From the NCBI RefSeq assembly GCF_013201645.1, contig NZ_CP053842.1, forward strand, positions 1,054,001 through 1,118,000: a stretch of DNA of 64,000 nt, written 5' to 3'. The position numbers and the translations under genes were made by a program. The stretch is from Campylobacter corcagiensis (GTDB taxonomy: Bacteria > Campylobacterota > Campylobacteria > Campylobacterales > Campylobacteraceae). This document shows positions 17,307-26,734 of the stretch, piece by piece. Every line of letters starts with the position of its first letter. Within the stretch, counting starts at the first letter, position 1. A model generated the notes under the pieces. It ran no database searches. It saw only the letters and a list, made by a program, of their open reading frames with translations, and had not been told where the DNA came from.

Positions 17307-19188
17307 CTATCGCACCGTTTTTAACTTTAGCCATAGAACTAATTAGAGTTAAAGATCCATCTTCAGCACTTAGTATCATACCTTCACTAAGTTGTTTGAA
17401 AATTTTAGCTGGTTTTAGGTTAGCTAAAACGCAAACTTGTTTGCCAACTAAATCAGCAGGATTATAGTACTTAGCGATTCCTGAGATGATCTGTCTAGGT
17501 CTATCTTCGCCTAAATCTATTTTAAATTTTAAAAGCTTATCACTTCCTTCTACATTTTCACACGATAAAACTTCACCAACTTTTATGATGATATTTTTAA
17601 AATCATCAATTGTTATGATGTTTTCAGTTTTTTCCTCTTTTGTTTGTGTTGCTACAGGGCTTTCAAGCAAAGGCTCTTCTACTTTAGCAAAAAGCGGCTG
17701 GCTATCTTTTGCCAGAAAATCTATAAGTTCACCATTTTTTATAAGCTTTTCATAACTCATAGTATCTATCTCAAAATTCATAGCTTTAGCGATTTTCTCA
17801 CAGCTTTTTGGCATCACAGGAGCTGCTAAAACCGCTACTTTGGCTAATAAATTTGCCACCATCGCCACTAAGGCATTAGCTTTATGGGTTTCGCCATTTT
17901 TTATCAAATTCCATGGCTCATACTTAGCAATGCTCACATTTGCGATAGATAGCACCTTCCAAAGCTCTTCAAGATACCTGCTAGTTGCTAGCTCATCAGC
18001 TAAATTTAGAGCCTCTAAACAAATAGCATTTGCCTCATCTATCTCGCTTTTAAAATACTTTAGGCTATCTTTGCTATTTATCTTATAGTCGCTGTATTTC
18101 TTACTCATGCCGATGATTCTATTTAGTAAATTTCCTAAATCATCACACAGTTCGCTATTTATCCTAGCAATCAAAGCTCTTTGTGAAAAGTCTCCATCTT
18201 GACCAAATGGCACTTCACGAAGTAAAAAGTATCTAAACTGATCTAAACCATAAGCATCGGCAACTTCTTTAGGATTTACCACATTGCCTATTGATTTGCT
18301 CATTTTTTTACCATCTCTTGTCCACCAGCCATGAGCTCCAATACTCTTAGGAAGTGGTAGTCCAAGGCTCATTAAAAATGCCGGCCAATAAACTGCGTGA
18401 AATCTTAAAATATCCTTACCAACGATATGATAAGCATTATCCCAGTAACTCATATTTTTATCATCTCTTAAATATCCAAGAGATGATGGATATATTAAAA
18501 GCGCATCAAGCCATACATACATTATATGTTTTGGATCATTAAAGCTTTCTGGAATTTTGACCCCCCAGTTAAAGCCAGTTCTTGTTATTGAGAGATCTTT
18601 TAAACCCTGTTTTACGAAATTTATTACTTCATTTTTTTTACCTTGAGGTAATATACAGTTTGGATCTTCATACCACTCTAAAAGCTTATCAGCGTAGTTT
18701 GAAAGTCTAAAAAAGTAGCTTTCTTCTTTTAAAATTCTTGTTGACTTACCACAATCTGGGCAAAACTCACCATCAACTAGTTGAGTCTCAGGAAAAAAGC
18801 TCTCACAACTCACACAGTAAAAGCCCTCATACTCGCCTTTATAGATATCTCCTTTTGCATGCATTATCTCAAAAGCTCGCCTTACAGTTTTAGCGTGGTC
18901 ATCACTTGTAGTTCTTGCATAACAATCATAGCTTATATCAAACTCATCCCAAAGGGTTTTAAATTTCGCACTTATCTCATCAGCATACTCTTGTGGCGTA
19001 AAGCCTCTTTTTTTAGCGGCTTCTTCTATCTTTTGACCATGTTCGTCAGTGCCTGTTGTAAAGTAAACATCATCTCCTTGCAGTCTCCAAAGTCTAGCTA
19101 AAAAATCGCAAATTATAGTCGTATAAGCATGCCCGATATGTGGAACATCATTTACATAATAAATAGGTGAAGTTATAAATTTTTTCAT
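17299..19188 (-). CDS. metG: Methionyl-tRNA synthetase
   Basis: A 629-residue class I synthetase. HIGHAYT is the HIGH motif near residue 18. The zinc knuckle has four cysteines (CVSCESFFPE and CPDCGKST, about 125-147), and KMSKSIGN is the KMSKS loop near 295. A C-terminal EMAP-like tRNA-binding domain (about 528-629, FKNIIIKVGEVLSCENVEG onward) gives the dimerising form. It is full length. It overlaps the downstream Mur-like gene and lies 29 bases after a small cysteine-rich gene. Confidence 0.97.
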   Translation of the reverse strand: MKKFITSPIYYVNDVPHIGHAYTTIICDFLARLWRLQGDDVYFTTGTDEHGQKIEEAAKKRGFTPQEYADEISAKFKTLWDEFDISYDCYARTTSDDHAKTVRRAFEIMHAKGDIYKGEYEGFYCVSCESFFPETQLVDGEFCPDCGKSTRILKEESYFFRLSNYADKLLEWYEDPNCILPQGKKNEVINFVKQGLKDLSITRTGFNWGVKIPESFNDPKHIMYVWLDALLIYPSSLGYLRDDKNMSYWDNAYHIVGKDILRFHAVYWPAFLMSLGLPLPKSIGAHGWWTRDGKKMSKSIGNVVNPKEVADAYGLDQFRYFLLREVPFGQDGDFSQRALIARINSELCDDLGNLLNRIIGMSKKYSDYKINSKDSLKYFKSEIDEANAICLEALNLADELATSRYLEELWKVLSIANVSIAKYEPWNLIKNGETHKANALVAMVANLLAKVAVLAAPVMPKSCEKIAKAMNFEIDTMSYEKLIKNGELIDFLAKDSQPLFAKVEEPLLESPVATQTKEEKTENIITIDDFKNIIIKVGEVLSCENVEGSDKLLKFKIDLGEDRPRQIISGIAKYYNPADLVGKQVCVLANLKPAKIFKQLSEGMILSAEDGSLTLISSMAKVKNGAIVG

Positions 19189-19217
19189 TTTTTTCCTTAG
19201 TTTTTACTCTTTAAATT

Positions 19218-19406
19218 TTAAAACTCAAATCCGCCATCTTGACCCTTGCTCATACTATCATAAGCAGATTTTACATACTCATCTCTTAAATCACACTCTA
19301 AGAATTTATCGCAATTAGAACAACTCTTTAGCGAATTTGACTCTTGACAGCTTTTAACTTTTTCTATCATCTCATCAAGATGGATATCAAATTTATCCTT
19401 ACTCAC
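19218..19406 (-). CDS. Small cysteine-rich conserved protein, 62 residues
   Basis: A short acidic protein with five cysteines: one in VKSCQESNS, then [18 protein letters not shown]. The C-x2-C-x5-C spacing suggests a metal site, but no named domain fits. The C-terminus is [14 protein letters not shown]. It overlaps the fbp stop by eight bases and precedes metG, and the same position in Campylobacter holds a small hypothetical gene, which supports coding status. Function unknown. Confidence 0.8.
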   Translation of the reverse strand: MSKDKFDIHLDEMIEKVKSCQESNSLKSCSNCDKFLECDLRDEYVKSAYDSMSKGQDGGFEF

Positions 19407-20238
19407 ACTTTTCTCCTAGAAGTTTTGAAATTTCATATTTTGAGCCAAAATAGCAAGGAGTTGTAGCGTGAATTTGTTTTACTTCAAGCTCTAAAAGCGA
19501 GCTGTTTTTGCCATCAGTTGTTGCCCCACCTGCTTTTTCGTAGATATAAGCAAACGGCAAAACCTCAAATGTAACGCGAAGTTTTCCATTTGGTGCATCA
19601 GTTGTTGCTGGATAGCTAAAAAGCCCACCACCTTTTAGTAAAATTTGATGTAAATCAGCCACCATAGCCCCACTATATCTTAAACGATACTTCTCATCAA
19701 AAAGGCTTTTTATAAATTTTCTATGCTCTTTACTCCAACCCCACTGGCTTGCTCCAGTAGCATTTAGTTTTCCCTTTTCGTTTAATTTTAGCTCTTTTAC
19801 CGCTACAAACTCGCCGTTTTTGTATCGGTAAAGTATAGGTTTATCACCACAAATTACAAGTTCAAGTCGTGGTCCATAAACAGCATAAGCACTTGCTACT
19901 AAATTTTTAGCACTGACTTTATTTTTATAAATCCCAAATATACTACCAACAGCAAAATTTACATCAACCAAGCTTGAACCATCAAGTGGATCATAAGCTA
20001 CGATAAAATCTGCATCTTCATTTAAACTAAGAGCTTCATCTTTTTCTTCGCTAATAAGTGCTTTTACGCTTTTTACACCGCTAAAAATTTCAGTTATTAA
20101 CTCATCGCTTCTTACATCAAGCTTTAGCTGAGTATCGCCTGTGTGGTTTGTATGACTTGTATAGCCAAAGTCAGCATCTTTTAAAAGCTCACTTATCTTT
20201 ATGCTTGACTCTTTTATGGCTTTTAAAATTTCATTCAT
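19399..20238 (-). CDS. fbp: Fructose-1,6-bisphosphatase, class I
   Basis: A 279-residue gluconeogenic phosphatase. The metal-binding loop [20 protein letters not shown] (about 80-98) is diagnostic. An earlier acidic site [10 protein letters not shown] and the C-terminal substrate region [19 protein letters not shown] and [15 protein letters not shown] follow. It is somewhat shorter than the about 330-residue enterobacterial enzyme, as usual in Campylobacterota. Gluconeogenesis is essential for these asaccharolytic bacteria. The ATG overlaps mobB by four bases. Confidence 0.96.
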   Translation of the reverse strand: MNEILKAIKESSIKISELLKDADFGYTSHTNHTGDTQLKLDVRSDELITEIFSGVKSVKALISEEKDEALSLNEDADFIVAYDPLDGSSLVDVNFAVGSIFGIYKNKVSAKNLVASAYAVYGPRLELVICGDKPILYRYKNGEFVAVKELKLNEKGKLNATGASQWGWSKEHRKFIKSLFDEKYRLRYSGAMVADLHQILLKGGGLFSYPATTDAPNGKLRVTFEVLPFAYIYEKAGGATTDGKNSSLLELEVKQIHATTPCYFGSKYEISKLLGEKCE

Positions 20239-20723
20239 CTCTCATCCTTGTTTTTATAAATTTGAGCATTTTTTAAAACCCAGTTTGCTATCTCTTCTGG
20301 GTCGTTTATATCTAAATTTAGAATATCTTTATCACATTTTAAAGAATTTGTTGCTATCGCATCTGAAAATTCTAAATAACTCTCATCTATTTTATCACGA
20401 AATAGAGTAATCCTTGGCAGTGGAAGGTTTTTAAGCCCTTCAACTAACAAAATATCAACGCTTAAATTATCTGAAATTTCATCAATGCTTTGCTCTTTTT
20501 TACTAAAATAAGTTGTCCTTGTAGGACTTACCACTACAACCTCAGCACCTAACAAAGAAAATCTATAACTATCTTTGCCAGGCGTATCAAAGGTAGCTTT
20601 ATCTTTTGGGTCATGTTTTACAATACCAACTTTTAAACCCCTATCTTGTAAAATCTTAGTAACTTTTAAAATAAGAGTTGTTTTGCCTGTGTTTGAAGGT
20701 CCTGAAAATGCCACTCTTTTCAC
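20235..20723 (-). CDS. mobB: Molybdopterin-guanine dinucleotide biosynthesis adaptor MobB
   Basis: A 162-residue P-loop GTPase that assists MobA in making the molybdenum cofactor used by formate dehydrogenase and nitrate or DMSO reductases. The Walker A is [13 protein letters not shown], followed by [14 protein letters not shown], the family's conserved KHxxH-like segment, and [21 protein letters not shown]. The GTG start is at 20723. It is co-transcribed with fbp, metG and the intervening small gene. Confidence 0.93.
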   Translation of the reverse strand: MKRVAFSGPSNTGKTTLILKVTKILQDRGLKVGIVKHDPKDKATFDTPGKDSYRFSLLGAEVVVVSPTRTTYFSKKEQSIDEISDNLSVDILLVEGLKNLPLPRITLFRDKIDESYLEFSDAIATNSLKCDKDILNLDINDPEEIANWVLKNAQIYKNKDER

Positions 20724-20816
20724 TTAAATCCTTAATTTTTAAGTGTGTATTATACCATTTTAAGTTTGAAGTAGGCTAAATTTCGCTAAAATAGCCCAAA
20801 ATTCAAAAGGTAAAAT

Positions 20817-21305
20817 ATGAAAAAATTTATAAATTTAGCTATTTTAGCTCTTGTTTTTGCTGGGTGTTCTAACAAAGAGTATGTCCATGACCCGCTTAAA
20901 AATGAGCTTTTAGCATATACTCAAAAATTTGAAGCAATAAGAGGAAATGCCGATAGATATCTAGCTGTTGCTACATACTTAAATCCAGTTTTGGCTAATA
21001 GCAATGGCGAGAGGTTTTTACTATCATCTTACCCACAAACTGAAGGCATTAAATTTGATACTTTAAAGGTAAATAAAGATTCAAATCTAAGCGTAAAAGA
21101 GGTTAAAAATGGCGATGAAATTTTAAATCTTACAAATATAAACCTTCCATGGTCAAACCACTATGAGATAATCTCTCCTGTTAAAAATGCTGATTATTTA
21201 ACCATAACTTACACCACACAAAAAAATACCAATGTAACTTTGAAATTTCTAAAAGTTTCAAAGTCAATGTACTGGAATCCTGAGATCAAACTAAAAGATG
21301 ACTAA
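20817..21305 (+). CDS. Putative lipoprotein, conserved in Campylobacter
   Basis: A 162-residue protein with a lipoprotein signal: MKKFINLAILALVFAGCSNK, lipobox LVFAGC with lipidated Cys at residue 17. The mature part is soluble with no recognised domain. The phrases FEAIRGNADRYLAVATYLNP and a beta-rich C-terminus (ADYLTITYTTQKNTNVTLKF) suggest an immunoglobulin-like or outer-membrane-associated domain. It is monocistronic, convergent with slt, sharing a bidirectional terminator. The corresponding Campylobacter gene, between mobB and slt, is also uncharacterised. Confidence 0.85.
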   Translation: MKKFINLAILALVFAGCSNKEYVHDPLKNELLAYTQKFEAIRGNADRYLAVATYLNPVLANSNGERFLLSSYPQTEGIKFDTLKVNKDSNLSVKEVKNGDEILNLTNINLPWSNHYEIISPVKNADYLTITYTTQKNTNVTLKFLKVSKSMYWNPEIKLKDD

Positions 21306-21321
21306 GGGGCAAAACCCCTTA
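21303..21321. terminator. Bidirectional terminator between lipoprotein and slt
   Basis: TAAGGGGCAAAACCCCTTA: a seven-base perfect stem with a CAAAA loop. The lipoprotein's TAA stop forms part of the 5' arm. Placed between convergent genes, it can serve both. Confidence 0.75.
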
Positions 21322-21323
21322 AA

Positions 21324-22961
21324 TCACTTCCTATAGCTATCAGTTTTAGCTGGATTTGTAAGGTTATTAATAAGTTCTATTATTGAGATATTTGCACTAG
21401 GATTTAAGATAGAAGAGTAAACTACATAGTTAGCTAAAACTCTTTTTGCATACTCCCTACTCTCGGCATAATGAACTAACTCCATTGATAAAAATGGTTC
21501 ATATTTTCCATCTTTAAAAAGTGGTCTTTGCGTTATCATACGCTTAGTAAAACCAATGCCGCCATTATACGCATAAGCAATAAATACAGGATTATATAGA
21601 TATCTTTCTAGCCAATCAAGATGGATATTTGCCATTTTGTATGCAACTTCAGGCTTAAACACATCATCTTGATCAAAATTTCCAAAGTCATGCTTACTAG
21701 CCCAGTCATTTGCAACAAAAGGCATAAACTGCATCATTCCAAGAGCGTATGAGATTGATATCGCACTTTGGATAAATCTGCTTTCTTGCCTTGCGATGGC
21801 TAAAATAAGTGCTTGCCTTTGTTTATCACTCGTGCCAATATGCTCCATAAATGGAGTTGGATAGAAGTTATCAGGATAGCCATCGGCGATGTTTTTGATA
21901 TAGATATACTCACCTTGCGTTTTTTTAGTATCGAATTTAGTAGCAAGTTCGTTTAAGCTCTCTTTTGGTGTGTTTTTAACTTTTGCCTTTAAATTTACCC
22001 AATCAAATGGACTCTTTTCATCATAGCCAGCTACGCTATTTTTAGTTGGTTTTGGAATGACAATATTTAAATTTGTATTGCCAGTTAGCTCTTTTGCATA
22101 GAGTGAGTACATGTTTAAATCCTTGCTATTTGCAGCCTTTAAAAGCGCTTCTTCGCTACTTGTGACAAGATATATCCACAAATTTGCCTTATCGCTATCT
22201 TGTGAAGTTTTGGCTGAATTTATAGCTTGATTAAAAAATTTAACGCTTTTATCATCTTGCTTAAATTTTATAGCGTTAATTCCCAGATAAAAAGAGCTTT
22301 GCGAGTCAAAATTTGCTGGATTTATATCTATTAAAGATTTTCTTAAAGTAACTAAATTTTGATTAACAACAGCGTCAGTTATAAATGTTTTAAAGTAACT
22401 ATCACTTCCTAGCATGGCACCAAATTCAGGACTTAAAGCGAAGTTAAATTTATTAGCTCTGTTTTTTTCATCTAAAGATTTAAAGTAACTAAAGAAATTT
22501 TTTACATTTTTTGTATTTGCAAAGTATTTAGCTGGATTTTCACTATTTATACCATTTAGTAAATTTACAACATCAGGATAAGATGAAAGCTCACTAGCAA
22601 GGCTATTTCTAACTGCTGGAGATAATCTAGATACAAATTTAACTCCACCAAGTCTATTTAGCTTACAAGTTAGGTTTGCATCTAGGATGTTTTTTGCGTT
22701 AACGCCTTTGCATTTATCATAAAAAGTCCTTGAGCCAATCCTTTTATCAAGAGCTGTTTTAAGCTTGCCTCTATCTCTAAAAACACCACTTCTTAAGCTT
22801 TTAAGCTCTTTATCATTTACATTTCCTTCGGTCATTAACCTGTAAATATAGTAGTCTTTTGCTAAAGATTTTGGCTTAGTTTTTAGCTCTTCATAGCTTA
22901 AAACCGAAGCAACTCCAAAACTTACTAAACTTAAAAATATAACTATCTTTTTTATCATCAA
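21324..22961 (-). CDS. slt: Soluble lytic murein transglycosylase
   Basis: A 545-residue periplasmic enzyme that cleaves the MurNAc-GlcNAc bond of peptidoglycan with 1,6-anhydro product formation. A signal peptide (about 1-19) precedes a long helical superhelix (about 20-370), which threads glycan in Slt70. The GH23 catalytic domain starts with LILAIARQESRFIQSAIS (catalytic Glu in RQES), then YALGMMQFMP and IAYAYNGGIGFTKRMI. It is upstream-spaced five bases from yggT and in the gltX-yggT-slt run also seen in Helicobacter. Confidence 0.95.
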   Translation of the reverse strand: MMIKKIVIFLSLVSFGVASVLSYEELKTKPKSLAKDYYIYRLMTEGNVNDKELKSLRSGVFRDRGKLKTALDKRIGSRTFYDKCKGVNAKNILDANLTCKLNRLGGVKFVSRLSPAVRNSLASELSSYPDVVNLLNGINSENPAKYFANTKNVKNFFSYFKSLDEKNRANKFNFALSPEFGAMLGSDSYFKTFITDAVVNQNLVTLRKSLIDINPANFDSQSSFYLGINAIKFKQDDKSVKFFNQAINSAKTSQDSDKANLWIYLVTSSEEALLKAANSKDLNMYSLYAKELTGNTNLNIVIPKPTKNSVAGYDEKSPFDWVNLKAKVKNTPKESLNELATKFDTKKTQGEYIYIKNIADGYPDNFYPTPFMEHIGTSDKQRQALILAIARQESRFIQSAISISYALGMMQFMPFVANDWASKHDFGNFDQDDVFKPEVAYKMANIHLDWLERYLYNPVFIAYAYNGGIGFTKRMITQRPLFKDGKYEPFLSMELVHYAESREYAKRVLANYVVYSSILNPSANISIIELINNLTNPAKTDSYRK

Positions 22962-22966
22962 ATCTC

Positions 22967-23239
22967 CTAAAACAATCTAGCCAAAAAGCTATTTATAAAC
23001 TGAAGTACTAAAAGCACAATAAGTGGAGCAAAATCAAGTCCACCATAAGCTGTAGGTATGTAGCGTCTTATTAGCTCATAAACAGGCTCAGTTAAACGAA
23101 TAATCGTCTGAACAAAAGGATTGTATGGATTTGGACGAATAAAACTCATAATAGCAGCTACTATTATTACCAAAATATAAGCTGATATAACCATCCTTAT
23201 TATGCTAACTAAAGCTCCAAAAAACGCACTTATTATCAA
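22967..23239 (-). CDS. YggT family membrane protein
   Basis: A 90-residue protein with two hydrophobic hairpins: about 5-30 and 65-88. The YggT signature [28 protein letters not shown], here in the middle, is strong. The family is involved in osmotic or envelope functions and in cell-division-related complexes in some phyla; no firm activity is known. It overlaps the gltX stop by four bases, and slt follows five bases later. Confidence 0.9.
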   Translation of the reverse strand: MIISAFFGALVSIIRMVISAYILVIIVAAIMSFIRPNPYNPFVQTIIRLTEPVYELIRRYIPTAYGGLDFAPLIVLLVLQFINSFLARLF

Positions 23240-24522
23240 ATTATCTCCTTTATATCATCTTTTATAAACAAATAAAGTTCACTTAGTTCAGGACCATGAT
23301 CTACTCCTGTTAAAAGCAATCTTAAAGGCATAAAAAACGCCTTACCTTTTAAAGAAGTTTTACTCATAAGCTCACTTTTAAATTTAGCAAAATCATCAGG
23401 AATTTCCATCTTTAAAATTTCATTTCTTAAAATAACAGCTTCTTTTTGCCACTTATCAAAGTTATCTTTTTTAGAGTAAATTTTATCTATTTTGCCTAAA
23501 ATTTCATTTACCAAACTACTCTCTTGAGTGTAGAATTTAGCCAAATTTGCTCTACCTTTTCCAAAAATACTCTCAAGTCTATCATCACTTGCTCTTAAGA
23601 TATGCTCTCTATTTAGATAGTTTAAAAATTTAATGTCAAATTTAGCTGGGCTTTTTGAGATATTTTTGATATCAAACCACTCAATAGCTTCATCTATAGT
23701 AAAAATTTCTACTGGAGTTTTGTTACCTAAAAGTACTAAATAATTAGCAATTGCTTCAGGCAGATATCCACTATCAAGCAAAAATTTAACCGAACTATCA
23801 CTCTCTCTTTTGCTCATTTTTTTACCATCTTCATTTAAGATGATAGGAAGGTGTGCATAAGTTATCTTTTTATCATACCCAAGACACTCTCTAATCCAGT
23901 CTTGTTTTGGAGTATTACTTACATGATCTTCGCCCCTTATAACGCACTCAACATCCATAAGCATATCATCAACAGCACATGCGAAATTATAAGTTGGAGT
24001 TTTATCAGCTCTCATTATGACAAAATTATCTATATCATCAGGTTCAAAACTTAACTCGCCTTTTATCTCATCTGTGAAATTTAGTGCATGTGGTGGTTTT
24101 TTCATTCTTATTACAAATGGCTTTTGGCACTCCAAAACCTCTAAATCACTTAGCCTTTCGCAAGTTCCATCATAGCGGTATGCTTTGCCTAATTTTTTAG
24201 CCTCTTCTTTTTTTGCTTCAAGCTCACTTTCAGAACAAAAACAGCAAAACGCCTTACCATCTTGAAGTAGTTTACTAGCAAAATTTCTATGAAATTTTAA
24301 GTTATGGCTTTGTATATAAAAAGCATCCCATGTTATGCCAAATTTAGTAAGTAGCTCTTTTATATCCTTATCTTTTCCTTCTAAATTTCGCTCTTTATCG
24401 GTATCTTCTATTCGTAAAATAAAGCCCTTTTTAGCCTGTTTTGCACAGATAAAGTTTAAAAGTGCAGCCCGTAAATTTCCTATATGCATATCACCAGTTG
24501 GCGATGGCGCAAAACGATACAT
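23236..24522 (-). CDS. gltX: Glutamyl-tRNA synthetase (probably the second, GluRS2-type paralogue)
   Basis: A 428-residue class I synthetase that attaches glutamate to tRNA. It shows [20 protein letters not shown] (HIGH-type motif), [20 protein letters not shown] with two early cysteines, [16 protein letters not shown] and [11 protein letters not shown]. Campylobacterota carry two GluRS genes; in Helicobacter the copy next to a yggT-like gene and slt is the paralogue that misacylates tRNA-Gln for later amidation by GatCAB. The same neighbourhood here suggests this is that copy, which is inference from synteny. Confidence 0.93.
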   Translation of the reverse strand: MYRFAPSPTGDMHIGNLRAALLNFICAKQAKKGFILRIEDTDKERNLEGKDKDIKELLTKFGITWDAFYIQSHNLKFHRNFASKLLQDGKAFCCFCSESELEAKKEEAKKLGKAYRYDGTCERLSDLEVLECQKPFVIRMKKPPHALNFTDEIKGELSFEPDDIDNFVIMRADKTPTYNFACAVDDMLMDVECVIRGEDHVSNTPKQDWIRECLGYDKKITYAHLPIILNEDGKKMSKRESDSSVKFLLDSGYLPEAIANYLVLLGNKTPVEIFTIDEAIEWFDIKNISKSPAKFDIKFLNYLNREHILRASDDRLESIFGKGRANLAKFYTQESSLVNEILGKIDKIYSKKDNFDKWQKEAVILRNEILKMEIPDDFAKFKSELMSKTSLKGKAFFMPLRLLLTGVDHGPELSELYLFIKDDIKEII

Positions 24523-24599
24523 AAATTTCCTTATATTATTAAATTTGGCTAATTATAACAAAACGCAGATAATATTTAGCCAAATTTACCAAGTTTAGA

Positions 24600-24605
24600 T
24601 AGAAT
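24600..24605 (+). promoter_or_regulatory. Putative -10 box for mscL
   Basis: TAGAAT 27 bases before the mscL ATG, with AAAAAAGGA as ribosome site in between. It serves a probable four-gene unit mscL-regulator-phosphoesterase-psd. Confidence 0.4.
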
Positions 24606-24631
24606 TGTGACTATTTTAAAAAAGGATTTAA

Positions 24632-25033
24632 ATGAGCTTCGTTAAAGAATTTAAAGAATTTGCGATGCGTGGCAATGTCATTGATATGGCAGTTGGTGTG
24701 GTTATTGGAACAGCTTTTGGTAAGATTGTAAGTTCGCTTGTAGCTGACATCATAATGCCTGTGGTTGGAGTTTTAACTGGTGGAATTGACTTTACGGATT
24801 ATAAGCTAGTTATCAAAGAAGCTCAAGGCGAACTGGCTGCAGTTACTGTTAATTATGGTACATTTATACAGACTATGGTTGATTTTTTAATAATTGCTTT
24901 TTGTATATTTATAGCCCTTAAAGGTATAAACAAACTCAAAAAACAAGAAGTTAAAAAAGAGGAACAAACTCCTAAAGAAATTCCTGAAGATATCGCTTTA
25001 CTAACTGAAATAAGGGATCTTTTAAAGAGATAA
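24632..25033 (+). CDS. mscL: Large-conductance mechanosensitive channel
   Basis: A 133-residue channel subunit that opens under membrane tension to release solutes during hypo-osmotic shock. The N-terminal helix and pore helix [20 protein letters not shown] match the family strongly. The second membrane segment is [19 protein letters not shown] and the C-terminal charged helical bundle is [15 protein letters not shown]. It is followed one base later by a Crp/Fnr regulator, so expression is probably shared. Confidence 0.96.
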   Translation: MSFVKEFKEFAMRGNVIDMAVGVVIGTAFGKIVSSLVADIIMPVVGVLTGGIDFTDYKLVIKEAQGELAAVTVNYGTFIQTMVDFLIIAFCIFIALKGINKLKKQEVKKEEQTPKEIPEDIALLTEIRDLLKR

Positions 25034-25034
25034 A

Positions 25035-25667
25035 ATGATAGAAGATATCCCTTTTTTTAAGCATCTAAGTAAAGATGACATAGAAAAAATTAAAAACATA
25101 AGCGTAGTTCAAAAATATAAAAAAGATGAGATTTTATTTATAGAAGGTGAAGAGCCAAAGTGGCTATCTATCCTTCTAAAAGGTCGTCTTAAAATTTATA
25201 AAACTTCTCCAAAAGGAAAAGAGATATTTATGCATGAAATTCATCCTATAAATTTCATAGCTGAAGTTGTAAATTTTAAGAATTTAAGATATCCAGCAAG
25301 CTCTGTTTTTATAGCTGATGGCGAGGTTTTAAAGATAGATTATCCAAAATTTAAAGAGATTTTTATGGATAATCCACTGCTTGTTTTTGAGCTTTTAAAA
25401 TCACTTTCAGATAAGCTAAAAGTTATAAATGAGGTGTTTATAAGAGAGGTTATTCTTGATAGTGATGGAAAAGTAGCTAAATTTATATGTGAAGATTTTG
25501 ATATTTTTACTACTCTTAAGCACTCTCAAAGTGCTAAAATTTTAAACATCACACCTGAGACATTTTCAAGAAGTATTACTAAATTTAAAAATTTAGGACT
25601 TTTAGAGTGTACAAACTCTCAAATAACAGGCTTTAAAAATGAACTAATGGAATTTTATAAAGTATGA
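25035..25667 (+). CDS. Crp/Fnr family transcriptional regulator
   Basis: A 210-residue regulator. Residues about 1-120 form a cyclic-nucleotide-binding-like beta roll (ILFIEGEEPKWLSILLKGRLKIYKTSPKGKEIFMHEI). A long dimerisation helix (about 118-140) follows, then a C-terminal winged helix (KHSQSAKILNITPETFSRSITKFKNLGLLE, recognition helix about PETFSRSITKFK). There is no N-terminal cysteine cluster, so it is not an Fnr-type iron-sulphur sensor. The cAMP-contact RxS motif is not obvious either, so the ligand is unknown. It lies between mscL and a metallophosphoesterase and overlaps the latter by four bases. Confidence 0.87.
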   Translation: MIEDIPFFKHLSKDDIEKIKNISVVQKYKKDEILFIEGEEPKWLSILLKGRLKIYKTSPKGKEIFMHEIHPINFIAEVVNFKNLRYPASSVFIADGEVLKIDYPKFKEIFMDNPLLVFELLKSLSDKLKVINEVFIREVILDSDGKVAKFICEDFDIFTTLKHSQSAKILNITPETFSRSITKFKNLGLLECTNSQITGFKNELMEFYKV

Positions 25668-26734
25668 AATTTTTTATATTTTTTAGTGTAGTTTTTACTC
25701 TAGCATCTTTACTTTCTATATATATTTATAGAAGCTTTAAAAGGCGTTTTTTAGGAAGCTATAAAATTTTAGGGCTATTTTTTATAGCTATTTTTATTGT
25801 AGTTGTGACTGCAATTTTAATAGAAAAAGAAAGTTTAACGAGTTATTTTTTTATATCGCTTTTAAACTGCGCTGTTGCTGTGCTTTTTATGCTGTTTTTT
25901 ACTTCTATTGTCTTTGATATTTTATGGATATTTTATAAAAAACATAAAAAATGGCAAAATTTAGCCTTTTTAACTCTATCTTTTTTATATATTTTAGCTA
26001 GCTTTTATGGCGGACTAAAAGAACCAAAAATAACCCAAACCGATGTTTATATAAAAAATTTACAAACCCCTTTAAAAATAGCTCTGCTTGGAGATATTCA
26101 CTTAGATAAAGCTACAAATGATAATCTTTTAAGCTCTTTAATTTCAAAAGTAAATTCTCAAAACGCTGATGCTATGCTTATAGTTGGAGATCTATTTGAT
26201 ATAAAAGCAGATGAGCTTAAAGATACTCTTAAACCTTTAAAAGATGCTAAAATGCCTATATTTTTTGTCACTGGAAATCACGAGTTTTATTACGGGGCTA
26301 AAGAGTTAGTTAGTGCTTTAAAAAGCCATGGCGTAAGGGTTTTAGAAAATGAAAGTGTGGAGTTTAAAGGCATAAATATAGCCGGAGTTCATGATATAAC
26401 GGGCTTAAGTTTTGGATATATGATGCCAGATATTAATAAAACTTTAAATATGATAAATCCTAAAATTCCAACCATCTTAATGGCTCATCAACCCCGTTTT
26501 GTATCAAAAAACTTAACAACTGATGTGGATTTATATCTATCAGGACACACTCATGGTGGACAGGTTTTTCCATTTGGTCTGTTTGTGTGGCTACAACAAG
26601 GCTATGTTTATGGACTTAAAAAGGCTGGAGATTCACAAATTTATGTTACAAGCGGGGCTGGATTTTGGGGAATGCCGATGCGGTTTTTAGCACCAAGCGA
26701 AGTAGCTATACTAAATTTAAAAGGAGCAAAATGA
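25664..26734 (+). CDS. Membrane-anchored metallophosphoesterase
   Basis: A 356-residue protein with four hydrophobic segments in the first 115 residues, then a calcineurin-like phosphoesterase domain. The metal motifs are in order: LLGDIHLDKA, IVGDLFDIKA, VTGNHEFYYG and LSGHTHGGQVFP. This matches the YaeI/YkuE branch, whose members act on lipid or UDP-sugar phosphates. Its neighbour psd, overlapping by four bases, suggests a phospholipid connection, but the substrate is not shown. Conserved in the same place in C. jejuni. Confidence 0.9.
   Translation: MKFFIFFSVVFTLASLLSIYIYRSFKRRFLGSYKILGLFFIAIFIVVVTAILIEKESLTSYFFISLLNCAVAVLFMLFFTSIVFDILWIFYKKHKKWQNLAFLTLSFLYILASFYGGLKEPKITQTDVYIKNLQTPLKIALLGDIHLDKATNDNLLSSLISKVNSQNADAMLIVGDLFDIKADELKDTLKPLKDAKMPIFFVTGNHEFYYGAKELVSALKSHGVRVLENESVEFKGINIAGVHDITGLSFGYMMPDINKTLNMINPKIPTILMAHQPRFVSKNLTTDVDLYLSGHTHGGQVFPFGLFVWLQQGYVYGLKKAGDSQIYVTSGAGFWGMPMRFLAPSEVAILNLKGAK

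Noticed and set aside
26665-26731. An extended psd reading frame starting at 26665
   Set aside because: No ribosome site, and it would overlap the phosphoesterase by 70 bases; the ATG at 26731 has AAAGGAG and an ATGA overlap.
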